Positions 53,535 through 62,679 of a stretch of DNA of 64,000 nt are shown piece after piece. The stretch covers positions 89,988-153,987 of the forward strand of contig UQNN01000006.1 in the NCBI GenBank assembly GCA_900542445.1, read 5' to 3'. Numbering within the stretch: position 1 is the first letter of the stretch; each line of letters starts with the position of its first letter. Below the pieces are notes generated by a model. The model saw nothing but the letters and a program-made list of their open reading frames with translations, had not been told where the DNA came from and ran no database searches. The position numbers and the translations under genes were made by a program. The stretch comes from an uncultured Eubacteriales bacterium. Lineage in GTDB: Bacteria > Bacillota > Clostridia > Christensenellales > Aristaeellaceae.

Positions 53535-53546
53535 GCCTTTTTCGGT

Positions 53547-54749
53547 TTATTTTTCCGCGTTCGTCCGCTTTTTTTGCAGCAGCCGCCGCGCAATCGGCCT
53601 TTCAAAGCCATAGGTCAGCGCCGCCGCCGCCGCCAGCGATATGGCAAAGCACGCAAACGTGTATTGCTTCTGCCAAATCAGGTCGCCTTCGTAATTCGGG
53701 TTGGCGTATGCGCTGGGGATCGCCCGCGCGCGGAGCAGCCAGACGGCGATTGTCTGATGCCAGATATAAAACTGCATCGACACGGCGGAAACAAACCGCG
53801 TCACCGGATTGGAGAGGATATGCCGCACCAGCCAGCCCGCGTTGGCGCTTGCCACCAGCAGCGCCGCGCCCAGCATGCCCATCGCCAGCCGCCGATTCAT
53901 CTGCCCCATGCGGATGGTCTCCGTGTTCAGGCAGCCCGCCTGCCCCTTGGCCGTCTGCCAGAGCAGACACAGCGCCGCGATCGTCACGCCGCTGCATATA
54001 AGGCGCATCACGGGGCCATGCCGATTATCCGCCAGCCTGACGTGAATCGCCGCCGCCGCCATGCCCAGCGCAAACGTATCCAAATAAGCGGGGAGCTGAT
54101 TAAAGTACAGGCTCACGTCATAATACGCCGCCGCAATATACTTTCTCGACGCCAGCGCAAGCCCGACCATCGCCACAAACGTCAGCGCGGGCCGCCGTCT
54201 GAACGCGCGTGCCAGCAGCGGAAAGAGCAGATAGAGCTGCATTTCCAGCGCCAGCGTCCACAGCGCGCCGCCGAGATTCGTGGCGTAGTAGGTATCATAG
54301 GCAAACATCTGCGTATAGGTCAGGTGGCTGACCAGATCGCGCAGCAGGAACACCCGGTTCGCGCCATAGGCGTTTGTCGCCAGCGCCACGCCAAACATCA
54401 CCGCAATCGTCAATAGATAAGAGGGATGCACGCGCGCCAGCCGCTTTTCGTAAAACGCCAGCGGGCTTTGCCCCGCCTCGCCCACGGTCAGCCGCGCCCA
54501 CGGCAGATACAGGCAGAAACCGCTGATCAGAATCATGATATCCACCCAGATATAGCCTGACCGCACCAAAGGGTCAAAGCTGACCGTTTTTCCTCCAATC
54601 GTCAGATTGGGATAAAGCCACGACTGCTGCCAGATGTGGTACCAAGCCACAATCAGGATCGCCAGCGCGCGCACGCCGTCGCAGGTATCCACGTGCCTGG
54701 TATCCGGGTTTTGCCTCGCATCCGCCAGCCAGCCTCGTATCGGGTTCAT
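53547..54749 (-). CDS. Acyltransferase family 3 (OafA/OatA-like) membrane protein
   Basis: 400 residues with about ten TMs. Opens with DGVRALAILIVAWYHIWQ, the acyltransferase-3 motif with the catalytic-type histidine, and has RLARVHPSYL and ALEMQLYLLFPLL. These enzymes O-acylate peptidoglycan, teichoic acid or exopolysaccharide. There is no SGNH domain at the C-terminus. ATG 54749 with GAGGAG, 10 bases after the NusG-II gene. Last gene of the series from 60936. Confidence 0.9.
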   Translation of the reverse strand: MNPIRGWLADARQNPDTRHVDTCDGVRALAILIVAWYHIWQQSWLYPNLTIGGKTVSFDPLVRSGYIWVDIMILISGFCLYLPWARLTVGEAGQSPLAFYEKRLARVHPSYLLTIAVMFGVALATNAYGANRVFLLRDLVSHLTYTQMFAYDTYYATNLGGALWTLALEMQLYLLFPLLARAFRRRPALTFVAMVGLALASRKYIAAAYYDVSLYFNQLPAYLDTFALGMAAAAIHVRLADNRHGPVMRLICSGVTIAALCLLWQTAKGQAGCLNTETIRMGQMNRRLAMGMLGAALLVASANAGWLVRHILSNPVTRFVSAVSMQFYIWHQTIAVWLLRARAIPSAYANPNYEGDLIWQKQYTFACFAISLAAAAALTYGFERPIARRLLQKKRTNAEK

Positions 54750-54759
54750 CGCGTTCTCC

Positions 54760-55140
54760 TCACTGTATAATCACGTCCAAATCGTCCTGTCCGTCCGGCG
54801 CGCTGTCGCCCGTCAGGCTGACAACCAGCTTATGCGGCAGACAGACGATGGTCTTTGCGGCGTTTTTCATTTGGCCCTGCCGGATGCACAATCCGTCGCG
54901 GCAGTTGGCCTCTTTCATGTATACCGCGCCGTTTTCCACCGCGATGACGTTGACGGATCCGTCGTCCTGCCTGATTTCATAGGTATCCGACATAGCCAGC
55001 GGGCGGCGGAGCACTTCTTCCCCGTCTACCGTCACCACGACGGTCGAAGCCGCTTTGCCCCCCGCCATTTGGGATACGCCAAAGAGCGCCAGCGCCGCCA
55101 GCAGAACGGCGGCAATGATGATGATGTCCTTCTTTTTCAT
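54760..55140 (-). CDS. NusG domain II-containing protein
   Basis: 126 residues. One N-terminal TM (IIIIAAVLLAALALFGV), then an external NusG domain II-like fold with NCRDGLCIRQG and IVCLPHKLVV, the motif typical of this stand-alone family in Firmicutes. The cysteines are candidates for a disulfide or a metal site. Often found near heptaprenyl diphosphate synthase component I-like genes; that neighbour is absent here. Function unknown. Ten bases after the repeat protein. Confidence 0.85.
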   Translation of the reverse strand: MKKKDIIIIAAVLLAALALFGVSQMAGGKAASTVVVTVDGEEVLRRPLAMSDTYEIRQDDGSVNVIAVENGAVYMKEANCRDGLCIRQGQMKNAAKTIVCLPHKLVVSLTGDSAPDGQDDLDVIIQ

Positions 55141-55150
55141 GTTCTGCCTT

Positions 55151-57901
55151 TCAGTTTTCGGGATTATCGGCGGTTTCTTCCTTTGCCGTCGCCTCGCCCA
55201 GATAGCTCAGGCGAATCGTTTTGCCGCTTTGCAGGCCGCGCAGGGTCACGGTGCTTCCTCGCACGCTGACCACGCTGTATGCGCCCGTCGTCGGATACGG
55301 TTCGCTGCCCACGGTGATTTCATACCCGCTTCCGCCGAAATAGCCTTCTTCTCCGGCAATGCGGCAACTCCCGTCTTCGCGGAAGACGTATTCCGTGCCG
55401 CGCGTGTCCTTCCAGCGGCCGATGATCTGATAGACGTAGGCTTCCAGCCGCTTTTTCGCCGTCTTGTTATCCTCGATGCGCCGCAGAATCGGCAGCGCGT
55501 CGAGCGGTCTGCCCAGCACCGTCAATTCCTGTGCGCGCATGAGGCACGCCGATTCATACATCGCGTTCATCTCGGCATAGCGCGCGGGCAGATCGCTTCC
55601 GTAATACGGCTCCAGCTCGTCGATGACGGCCGCGTAGTTGCCCACCTCCGTATCCATCTTCGCGCTGTTGTAGTCCGCGCTCAGCCACGCATCCTCGCTG
55701 GCCGTTACGCGTTGCTTCGCATCCTCATAACTGCCCAGTTCGGCAAAGGCTTTCGCCGCCGCGTCGTATTCCTGCGCGTCAAACCACGCAGCCGCCTTGG
55801 CGTATCGCGCCTGCATGGCGCCGTCCTCCGCATCCTGATACGCGCCGCACGCCTCGTAGAGCGCAATCGCCTCGTCGTATTCGCCCGCTTCCATCGCCTG
55901 CCGCGCCATCAGATAGCGGCAACGCGTCGCCTGTTCGGCCGCGTCGCCGTAATCGCCCAGCGCCTCGAACGCGTCCAGCGCATCCTGAAGTTCGCCCGCC
56001 TCCATCGCCTCTTTAGCAATATCATACCGGCACGCGTCAGCCTGTTCGGCCGCGTCGCCGTAATCGCCCAGCGCCTCGAACCTGTCCAGCGCGGAATGCA
56101 CGTCGCCCGCGCGTTCGCTTACCGCCAGCTCATATTCCAGCGCGTTGCCGCGATCCGCCGCATCCTGATATGTGCCCAGCGAATAGAACTCCGTCGCGGC
56201 GGCTTCCTTCTGCCCGTCTGCGGCCAGTTGCTCGGCGTAGGCATACACCGCGCGGTTCAGCGCGGTCTGCGTCTCTTCCGATTCCGGCAGCTGTTCCAGC
56301 CAGCCGATCGCCGTCTGGTTGTCGCCTGCTTCCAGCGCCGCGTTGCCCAGCGTCGTCGCCACATCCGCAAATTTCTGCGCCGCATCCTGATAGTCGCCCG
56401 CCGCGAGCAGCTGTTCCGCCGCCTTTTCAAGCTCGCCCGCCGAAAGGGCGTTCGTGCCCGCCGTGTAGCGGCAGATCTGTCCGCGCGTCTGCGCGTCTTC
56501 GTAGATGCCGAGGCTCTCAAACAGTGCGGCTGCTTCCTCATAGTCGCCCGCCTGCTGCTTTTCAAGGCCCAGCGCATAGCGGCACTGGCGGATGAGCGCA
56601 ATCGCGTCGCCCGCGTCCGCAATCTGCATGAACTGATCGCACGCGGCCTGATACTTTCCTTCGCGCATCAGCTGGCGGCCATAGAGATCGATGCAGTCCG
56701 TCTTTTGCGCCGCCGCATCCTCATAATCGCCGAGCGAATCGAACCGCGCAATGGCCGTCGGGTAATCCAGCTTCTCCTTGGCCGCTTTGGCGACGTCATA
56801 AATCAGCCGGCGCAATGCGCCCTGCGCTTCCTCATTGTCCTCAAGCGGGGCCAAAAGCGCCTCCGCCGCGCCGGTATCGCCGTCGGCGGCGGCCAGTTCG
56901 GCACGGGCGATGACCGCTTTTTCTTCTCTTGCCGTGTCGCCGATGGCCGCCGCGCGCAGCGCCGCCTGCTCATAGGCCGCGTCCGTGCCGACGTTCATCA
57001 GGCCGTCGATAATCTTCTGTTCCGCCGCATCCATGCCCGCCTTTGCGCCAAACTCCTCCGGCCAGTATCGGTCGATCAACGCATACAGCTCCTTGGCGTC
57101 CGCCGCAAGACCGCGGTCCAGTTTATCCTGAGCAAACAGGCTCATCGCGTAAGGCACGCCCCAGCGCGCCGCCGCCAGCAGCAGCGCGACAAGCGCCAGC
57201 AGCAGGATCGCCGTGCGCAGGCGCTTTTTCTGCTTCTTCTGCTTTTTCTGCACGGCTTTCATCTGTTCCACGGTCTGTTCGCTGGATCTGCGCAGCGTTT
57301 CGCGCGTCTGTTCCTCCAGCATGCGTTCCTTGCGCCCAAGCGTCGAATCGATTGCCGCAAAGGAATATGCCTTCACCGTGTGCGCCCTGTCCCTCCCGCA
57401 GCGCAAACAGCTGTCGTCGCTGGTGCGGTTTGCGCGTCCGCAGACGCAGAGCCAGACCTTGTCGTCCTCGCGCGCATAGCCCACCGCGTCCGGCCCGGCG
57501 ACCGAGCGCAGCCGATCCAGTTCGCGCCCCGGCGGCAGGGCGTTCGGGGTGTATTCGCGCACATTGCGCTCTTCCCGCCGCCAGATCACGCCGTCCTGAT
57601 ACCAGACCTTCTCCACGGAGGCTTCTACCCGCGCGACGTTTTCCACGTGCTCAGGCGCAAATGCGCCGGAGAAGTTTTCTCTCGGTTCGCCGTGCGCGCC
57701 CGCGCGCACAAGCCGCCCGCCGATCCGCTTCTCCTCCGCGTCAAAGCAGATGATATTCATCTGAATGCTGTCGATCACCTTATCCGAAAGGTTGAAAAAA
57801 TCGATCAGGCAGAGAATCTGCCCGTTTTCATTTGTATCCTCGGTTTCCCGCTGAATCGCCACATGGACGACCTCAACCGGACAGGTTAAATCGCTCTTCA
57901 T
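55151..57901 (-). CDS. Large membrane protein with zinc ribbon and DYxDA-type helical repeats
   Basis: 916 residues. N-terminal beta domain (about 1-140), a zinc ribbon (CVCGRANRTSDDSCLRCG near 150-170), a Lys-rich coiled segment, one TM (about 232-250), then about 600 residues of TPR/Sel1-like repeats of about 37-42 residues with the pattern G-(D/S/T)-Y-x-D-A...C-x-Y-x-x-A. The C-terminal 90 residues are a beta domain (YVFREDGSCRIAGEEG). Probably a cytoplasmic-sensor plus external scaffold; polarity uncertain. Two repeats are nearly identical in DNA (55929-56081). Confidence 0.75.
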   Translation of the reverse strand: MKSDLTCPVEVVHVAIQRETEDTNENGQILCLIDFFNLSDKVIDSIQMNIICFDAEEKRIGGRLVRAGAHGEPRENFSGAFAPEHVENVARVEASVEKVWYQDGVIWRREERNVREYTPNALPPGRELDRLRSVAGPDAVGYAREDDKVWLCVCGRANRTSDDSCLRCGRDRAHTVKAYSFAAIDSTLGRKERMLEEQTRETLRRSSEQTVEQMKAVQKKQKKQKKRLRTAILLLALVALLLAAARWGVPYAMSLFAQDKLDRGLAADAKELYALIDRYWPEEFGAKAGMDAAEQKIIDGLMNVGTDAAYEQAALRAAAIGDTAREEKAVIARAELAAADGDTGAAEALLAPLEDNEEAQGALRRLIYDVAKAAKEKLDYPTAIARFDSLGDYEDAAAQKTDCIDLYGRQLMREGKYQAACDQFMQIADAGDAIALIRQCRYALGLEKQQAGDYEEAAALFESLGIYEDAQTRGQICRYTAGTNALSAGELEKAAEQLLAAGDYQDAAQKFADVATTLGNAALEAGDNQTAIGWLEQLPESEETQTALNRAVYAYAEQLAADGQKEAAATEFYSLGTYQDAADRGNALEYELAVSERAGDVHSALDRFEALGDYGDAAEQADACRYDIAKEAMEAGELQDALDAFEALGDYGDAAEQATRCRYLMARQAMEAGEYDEAIALYEACGAYQDAEDGAMQARYAKAAAWFDAQEYDAAAKAFAELGSYEDAKQRVTASEDAWLSADYNSAKMDTEVGNYAAVIDELEPYYGSDLPARYAEMNAMYESACLMRAQELTVLGRPLDALPILRRIEDNKTAKKRLEAYVYQIIGRWKDTRGTEYVFREDGSCRIAGEEGYFGGSGYEITVGSEPYPTTGAYSVVSVRGSTVTLRGLQSGKTIRLSYLGEATAKEETADNPEN
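55929..56081 (-). repeat. Recent 111-base tandem duplication inside the repeat protein gene
   Basis: A 42-base block at 55929-55970 recurs exactly at 56040-56081, 111 bases (37 codons) apart. Other repeats in the gene are much more diverged, so this unit was copied or converted recently. Confidence 0.85.
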
Positions 57902-57929
57902 CGTGTTTCCTCTTCTATGCTTTCTTCGT

Positions 57930-58640
57930 TCACAGCGCCTTGAGCTTTGCGATTTCCTCGGCGCTCAGCTCGCGCCACTCGCCCCGGCGCAGATCGCCCA
58001 GATCCAGCGGACCGAACCGCACGCGGCGAAGCAGCAGCACCTTATGCCCCACGCTGTCGAACATGCGGCGCACCTGTCGGTTTCGGCCCTCGTGGATCGT
58101 CACCAGGATATCGGAGAACAGGCTTTCGTCGCGCACCACGCGCACCTGCGCGGGATAGGTGCGGCGCTCGTCGCCCTCCATATACACGCCCCGGCGGAGC
58201 TTGTCGAGCGCCTCGTTGCTGGGGTTGCCCGTCACGCGCGCCAGATAGACCTTGTCCACCTCGCAGGAAGGATGGGTGAGCCGCTGCGCCAGTTCGCCGT
58301 CGTTGGTGAGCAGCAGAAGCCCCTCGCTGTCGTAATCCAGCCGTCCGACCGGGTAAAGCCGCACGGGGAAATCCGCAAAGCGATCCATCACCGTTTCGCG
58401 GCCCTTGTCGTCGCTGACGGTCGTCACCTCGCCCGCGGGCTTGTGGTAGAGGATGTAGCGCTTTTCCTCTTCGGGCGTAATGACCTGCCCGTCGAGCGTC
58501 ACCACGTCGCCTTCCTCCACCTGCGTGCCCATCTGGGTGATGGTTTCGCCGTTGACCGCCACGCGGCCGCTGGCAATGATCTCCTCGCATTTGCGCCTTG
58601 CAGCCACACCGCACATCGCCATGTATTTCTGTAATCTCAT
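57930..58640 (-). CDS. rluB: Pseudouridine synthase RluB
   Basis: 236 residues. N-terminal S4 domain (RLQKYMAMCGVAARRKCEE) and RsuA/RluB catalytic domain with GRLDYDSEGLLLLTNDG, whose Asp is catalytic, and EGRNRQVRRMF. Modifies a uridine of 23S rRNA helix 89. dac gene followed by rluB on the same strand recalls the dacB-spmA-spmB-rluB neighbourhood of Firmicutes, without spmAB here. ATG 58640 with GGAG. Confidence 0.95.
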   Translation of the reverse strand: MRLQKYMAMCGVAARRKCEEIIASGRVAVNGETITQMGTQVEEGDVVTLDGQVITPEEEKRYILYHKPAGEVTTVSDDKGRETVMDRFADFPVRLYPVGRLDYDSEGLLLLTNDGELAQRLTHPSCEVDKVYLARVTGNPSNEALDKLRRGVYMEGDERRTYPAQVRVVRDESLFSDILVTIHEGRNRQVRRMFDSVGHKVLLLRRVRFGPLDLGDLRRGEWRELSAEEIAKLKAL

Positions 58641-58726
58641 ATTGCAATCTCCTTATTATCGTCCTTCCGCCGCTCACGCGATCTCCCTCTGCTTTTTTGC
58701 AGCCGCCCGCAGGCGGTGGAAGGATG

Positions 58727-59845
58727 TTACAGCATCCATCGTGAAACGACCCGCCGCACATCCAGCGTCAGCCGTCTGCTTTCCACATATTCGCTCAGCA
58801 CAACTTCGCACGAAGCCAGCGTTTTGCCGCCGACAATCACCTGTGCCGTGCCGATATGCTGGCCTGCGTATCCCGGCGCGCGAAGGGACTGCGGCACATC
58901 GAGCACAATCTGCGCGCTTTCGCCCTCGTGAAGCGGCACGCGGAGTTCCTGCATGGCGCAGAGCCGCGCGCTCTCCTGCCTGCCGTCTTCCACGGCAATC
59001 TTCCCCGCCGCCATCGTCGGCCCAAGCACGCGCGCCATCGTGTAGGTTTCAAAGCACGCGTCCATCAGCCGCTCCGCCTCGTCGAACCAGTCCGAACAGT
59101 TGAGCACCACGCCGACCAGCTCCATCCCGTCCCGACTCGCGCCAAAAACCAGACAGCGCCCCGCGCGGCTGGTGAAGCCCGTCTTCACGCCCGTCGCGCC
59201 GGGATAACTTTCCAGCAGCCTGTTTTTGTTTTTGAGCTGACGGTTGTATGACCGCCCCGCCCACGGAATTTCTGCCCGCTGGGTAGAGACAATCTTCCGA
59301 AACGTGTCGTTGCCCATCGCCGCGCGGGCGATCAGCGCCAAATCGTAAGCCGTTGTCACGTGCGTGTCGTCCGGCAGGCCGTTCGGGTTGGCGAAATGGG
59401 TGTTCGCCGCGCCCAGCTCAGCCGCCCGCGCGTTCATCCGCTGCACAAACTGCGGCACGCTTCCGCCGATATGCTCCGCAATCGCCACGGCCGCGTCGTT
59501 TCCGCTGGCAAGCATCAGGCCATAGAGCATCTGTTCCAGCGTCAGCGTTTCGCCCTCTGCGAGATAGATCGACGTGCCCGGCACGCCGAACGCGTTGGCC
59601 GAGCAGGTGACGGGCGCGGATAAGTCGCCGTTTTCAATCGCCAGCAGCGCCGTCATCACCTTCGTGGTGGACGCCATCGGCAGCCGCGCACGGGCATTCT
59701 GTTCAAACAGCACACGCCCGGTTTCCAGCTCCAGCACACAGGCAGCCTTTGCGCTGGTTTCACCCTGCGCCAAAGCTCCAACATGATTATACATAAAAAT
59801 CAGGGCAATGAAAAGCCCTGCCGCCCATCTTTTCGTGCCGCTCAC
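58727..59845 (-). CDS. D-alanyl-D-alanine carboxypeptidase (DacB/DacF-like)
   Basis: 372 residues. Signal peptide, S11 domain with STTK, SGN and KTG (in VKTGFTSRAG), and a C-terminal PBP5-type domain ending in an amphipathic helix. The likely start is GTG 59845, which overlaps the preceding stop codon as GTGA and has an AAAGGA ribosome site; an in-frame TTG at 59872 is less likely. Followed by rluB, as for dacB in Bacillus, where it shapes spore cortex. Unlike the enzyme at 47190 it lacks a C-terminal TM. Confidence 0.93.
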   Translation of the reverse strand: MSGTKRWAAGLFIALIFMYNHVGALAQGETSAKAACVLELETGRVLFEQNARARLPMASTTKVMTALLAIENGDLSAPVTCSANAFGVPGTSIYLAEGETLTLEQMLYGLMLASGNDAAVAIAEHIGGSVPQFVQRMNARAAELGAANTHFANPNGLPDDTHVTTAYDLALIARAAMGNDTFRKIVSTQRAEIPWAGRSYNRQLKNKNRLLESYPGATGVKTGFTSRAGRCLVFGASRDGMELVGVVLNCSDWFDEAERLMDACFETYTMARVLGPTMAAGKIAVEDGRQESARLCAMQELRVPLHEGESAQIVLDVPQSLRAPGYAGQHIGTAQVIVGGKTLASCEVVLSEYVESRRLTLDVRRVVSRWML

Positions 59846-60936
59846 CCCTGCTTTTCCTTTTTCTGCCCCCAAAAACGGGTTTCAAAATAGGTTCGGTTGG
59901 CCAGCGCCGCCTCGTCGCCGGGATGCAGAAGCAGCGCGCGCTCGTTCATCTGCGAAGCCAGCCGGTATTTGCCCATGCGGTCATAGCAGACGCACAGCTG
60001 CATCGCGGGCACATAATCATAAAGTTCCGGCTGCACAAAGCCATTCGTCGGTTTGGGGCACAGCATTGCCGCGCGATACCAGAAAGCCGCCGCCTGCCAC
60101 GCGCTTTCCTCCATCTCCAAATCGCCCAGCGCGCAAAGTGCCTCCGCCCTCGGCGCGCCCAAAGCCAGCGAGGCGAGCAGCGACTGACGCGCTTCCGCAC
60201 GCCGTCCCAGCCGTTGCAGGCATTCCGCGCGCTGGATATAGGCATCCACGCGATTCTCAATCCATCCGTCCGGCATCGCCAGAAACCGCGCAAACGCCCG
60301 CTCGGCCATGCCCGCGTCGCCCCAATCCATCCATTCCCGCGCATAATAATAGCAGTCCCGCGCATTCATTCTCCGTCCGCGCGCCAGCCATTTTTCATAG
60401 ATATCCAGATTCCGACGTCCTTGAGGCGGCTTATCCCCACGCTCGTGACGGATCACAATATCCTCGTGGAGCACATTGCCGGACACGCTCATCGCCTCAT
60501 GTACCACGCCGGAGAAGACAAAACCCGCATCCCTGCGCACAATCCGCTCCCGCTCATAGATCAGCGACGGCCGCCCATCCCGCCCGATGCCCGCATGGTA
60601 TTTCATCATCACCGCATCCACATCGGCGGTCAGACGGGCTTTGAGCGCCATGAGCTTTTCCCGTTCGCTGCGCTCCATCACGTCGTCCGCATCCAGCCAG
60701 AGGATAAACGGCCTGGTCGCATAAGCAAAGGAAGCGTTGCGCGCGGCGGAAAAATCGTCGTCCCACGCGTAATCATAAACCCGCTGCGTGAACCGCGAAG
60801 CCACGTCTTTCGTTCCATCCGTCGAGCCTGTATCCAGAATGATGATTTCATCCACCGCGCCCTGCACGCTGCTCAGGCACCGGGCGAGTCTCTCTTCCTC
60901 ATTTTTGACGATCATGCAAAGCGAAAGTTCCGTCAT
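59842..60936 (-). CDS. Family 2 glycosyltransferase with C-terminal TPR region
   Basis: 364 residues. GT-A fold: LSLCMIVKNEEERLARCL, IILDTGSTDGT and WLDADDV (the DxD motif), then about 150 residues of TPR-like helices (ALGDLEMEESAWQAAAFWYRAA). This SunS-like combination is common in Firmicutes and often modifies peptides or surface proteins. ATG 60936. It heads the series of six minus-strand genes to 53547. Acceptor unknown; the collagen-like gene diverges next to it. Confidence 0.88.
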   Translation of the reverse strand: MTELSLCMIVKNEEERLARCLSSVQGAVDEIIILDTGSTDGTKDVASRFTQRVYDYAWDDDFSAARNASFAYATRPFILWLDADDVMERSEREKLMALKARLTADVDAVMMKYHAGIGRDGRPSLIYERERIVRRDAGFVFSGVVHEAMSVSGNVLHEDIVIRHERGDKPPQGRRNLDIYEKWLARGRRMNARDCYYYAREWMDWGDAGMAERAFARFLAMPDGWIENRVDAYIQRAECLQRLGRRAEARQSLLASLALGAPRAEALCALGDLEMEESAWQAAAFWYRAAMLCPKPTNGFVQPELYDYVPAMQLCVCYDRMGKYRLASQMNERALLLHPGDEAALANRTYFETRFWGQKKEKQG

Positions 60937-60966
60937 GGCGCTCCTTTCCGCCGCCCGCTTCGGCGC

Positions 60967-60994
60967 ACGCCGGGCAGCCCTCTTTCATAGAGTA
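60967..60994 (+). promoter_or_regulatory. Sigma-K-type promoter for the collagen-like gene
   Basis: AC (60967-60968), 17-base spacer, CATAGAGTA (60986-60994), which fits the Bacillus sigma-K pattern AC-N16/17-CATAnnnTA. The position, about 60 bases before the start, and the product type support it. The motif is short, so chance matches are possible. Confidence 0.5.
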
Positions 60995-61049
60995 TGTCGG
61001 GAGACGAAAAAACACGCTCCCTCATTTTCATGAAAGCAGGTGACTCTTC

Positions 61050-61880
61050 TTGCCGTATTATGTTGCCGGTTCATGTTCTCCGCAGAGCGGCCAACACATC
61101 CCGAACATGCAGAATGTTCAGGACGGCCGTTTCGGCAATTTCTGCCCGCGTCCGCCGTTCCCGCCGCCTTTCCCGCCGCCTTTCCCTCCCGTTCCGCCGA
61201 ACTGTCCGATCTGCCCGACGGGACCTCAGGGTTCCATCGGCCCGATGGGACCGCAAGGCGTTCAGGGGCCGACCGGCCCGCAAGGGCCTCAGGGGCCTCA
61301 GGGCGCACAGGGACCTCAGGGTGCGGCGGGTTCCATCGGCGTAACCGGGCCGCAGGGCGCAACCGGCGCGACAGGTCCGCAAGGCGTTCAGGGCGCACAG
61401 GGCTTGCAGGGGCCGCAAGGCCCGGCTGGCGCGACGGGGGCGACAGGCGCAACCGGCCCTGCCGGCGGCGCGGCTCTCTCGGCCTATGCGTTTGGCGGCG
61501 TTGAAGGCTCTCTGACCGCCGCGGCCAACACGCCGATTTCCTTCCCGACCTTCACCGTGCAGCCCGTTGGCGCAATTACCCAGAGTGCAGGCACGTTCAC
61601 GCTCGTCACGCCGGGCACGTATCTGGTGACCGCCGTACTCAACCCGCCGCCCGGTTCCGCCGTGAACACGGACGCGGTTCTGCGCAGCAACGGCACGGCC
61701 ATCTCTTCCACCCAGACGCGCATTGACAACAACGACAACGCCGCGTCGTATATGCTGCAAACGCTCATCACGTCCACCGGCACGACGACCGTCAGTCTGA
61801 CCGCTTCCACCGCGCTGGCGCTGACCGGCGCAACGGCGGAAGACGTGCTCGCCTCCATTACGTTCCTGAGAATCGGATAA
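61050..61880 (+). CDS. Collagen-like protein with BclA-type C-terminal domain
   Basis: 276 residues. A Cys-containing N-terminus and a Pro-rich segment (FPPPFPPPFPP) precede about 27 Gly-X-Y triplets, rich in GPQ and GAT, then a beta-rich C-terminal domain of about 135 residues similar to the BclA/C1q-like trimerisation fold. Such proteins form hair-like filaments on spore surfaces. Start TTG 61050; AGGTGA lies just upstream and no ATG fits. No TM or LPXTG, consistent with spore-layer assembly rather than wall anchoring. Confidence 0.88.
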   Translation: MPYYVAGSCSPQSGQHIPNMQNVQDGRFGNFCPRPPFPPPFPPPFPPVPPNCPICPTGPQGSIGPMGPQGVQGPTGPQGPQGPQGAQGPQGAAGSIGVTGPQGATGATGPQGVQGAQGLQGPQGPAGATGATGATGPAGGAALSAYAFGGVEGSLTAAANTPISFPTFTVQPVGAITQSAGTFTLVTPGTYLVTAVLNPPPGSAVNTDAVLRSNGTAISSTQTRIDNNDNAASYMLQTLITSTGTTTVSLTASTALALTGATAEDVLASITFLRIG

Positions 61881-61898
61881 CGACTCCCTCATACGCAA

Positions 61899-61926
61899 AA
61901 CCCGCTCGGTTTTCACCGAGCGGGTT
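61899..61926. terminator. Bidirectional terminator
   Basis: AACCCGCTCGG (61899-61909) with CCGAGCGGGTT (61916-61926), 11 bp perfect. Between the converging collagen-like and cyclase genes. Confidence 0.88.
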
Positions 61927-61943
61927 GATTGATTCTTCTGCGA

Positions 61944-62636
61944 TCAGCCGCCGAATCCCGGCAGGCCCTCGATCGCATACGCGCGAACCGGGCAGGAATC
62001 CGCGCCGAGGATGGGCAGTGGCGAATAACTCATGAAGAAGGTATCCTTCTCCAGATATTCAAGGTTCTTGAGCACCTCAAGGAACACGCCGTCATACGCC
62101 ATGATGATATCATGGAAAGGCTTGACGTCCGCTTCGCAGTTCTCGATGGACACGCCGTCGCCGAAGCCGACGCACTTCACCTTGTGGTCACGCATCCAGA
62201 TGGCGGTCTCCGCGTTGATGAACAGGCGCTTGTCGGCCGGGCTGTTGGTCTCCGGCGTGAACGGCGGGAACTTCCAGTTGCTGTCCAGAATGACGATATC
62301 GCCTTCCTTGATGCGGTCGCCGCAGGCGCGGTCGAGGTCGGCGGCGCTGATGTGGCTGTTCGGCTCAAGGAAATCGATGTTGACATAGATCGCGCGGCCC
62401 ATAAACGTGGTCAGCGGCAGTTCGCCGACGGACTTGCCATCCTCAAAGTGATGGTACGGGCACTCGCAGTGCGTGCCGAGGTGGCTGGTCAGATCCAGCG
62501 CGGTATGAAAATCCGGAATCGGTCCACCGGTATTATAGCGGATCAGGTGGCAACGGCGGCTTTCCGTTTTGGGATCGAGCACCTTCGTCAAATCGACAAT
62601 GCGCAGGTTGCCCATCTGATATACGCAATCGGGCAT
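61944..62636 (-). CDS. Cyclase family protein (kynurenine formamidase-like)
   Basis: 230 residues. Metal-binding motif HLGTHCECPYHH, the HxGTHxxxPxH signature of the cyclase family (PF04199), which includes arylformamidases and isatin hydrolases. Additional GDIVILDSNW and GFGDGVSIE support it. Substrate unknown. ATG 62636 with AGGAGGAG. Independent promoter and terminator. Confidence 0.9.
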   Translation of the reverse strand: MPDCVYQMGNLRIVDLTKVLDPKTESRRCHLIRYNTGGPIPDFHTALDLTSHLGTHCECPYHHFEDGKSVGELPLTTFMGRAIYVNIDFLEPNSHISAADLDRACGDRIKEGDIVILDSNWKFPPFTPETNSPADKRLFINAETAIWMRDHKVKCVGFGDGVSIENCEADVKPFHDIIMAYDGVFLEVLKNLEYLEKDTFFMSYSPLPILGADSCPVRAYAIEGLPGFGG

Positions 62637-62679
62637 GATGGTCTCCTCCTTTGAAACTCAATGGGATTTTCCCGCCATC

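Noticed and set aside
55055..57889. 944-codon plus-strand frame opposite the repeat protein
   Set aside because: Shadow frame; the minus-strand protein has a zinc ribbon, TM and regular repeats with a proper ribosome site, while the plus-strand product is Arg/Leu/Ala-rich with no domain.
61200..61470. Short tandem DNA repeats resembling a CRISPR or satellite
   Set aside because: They are 9-base-periodic codons for Gly-X-Y triplets of the collagen-like protein.
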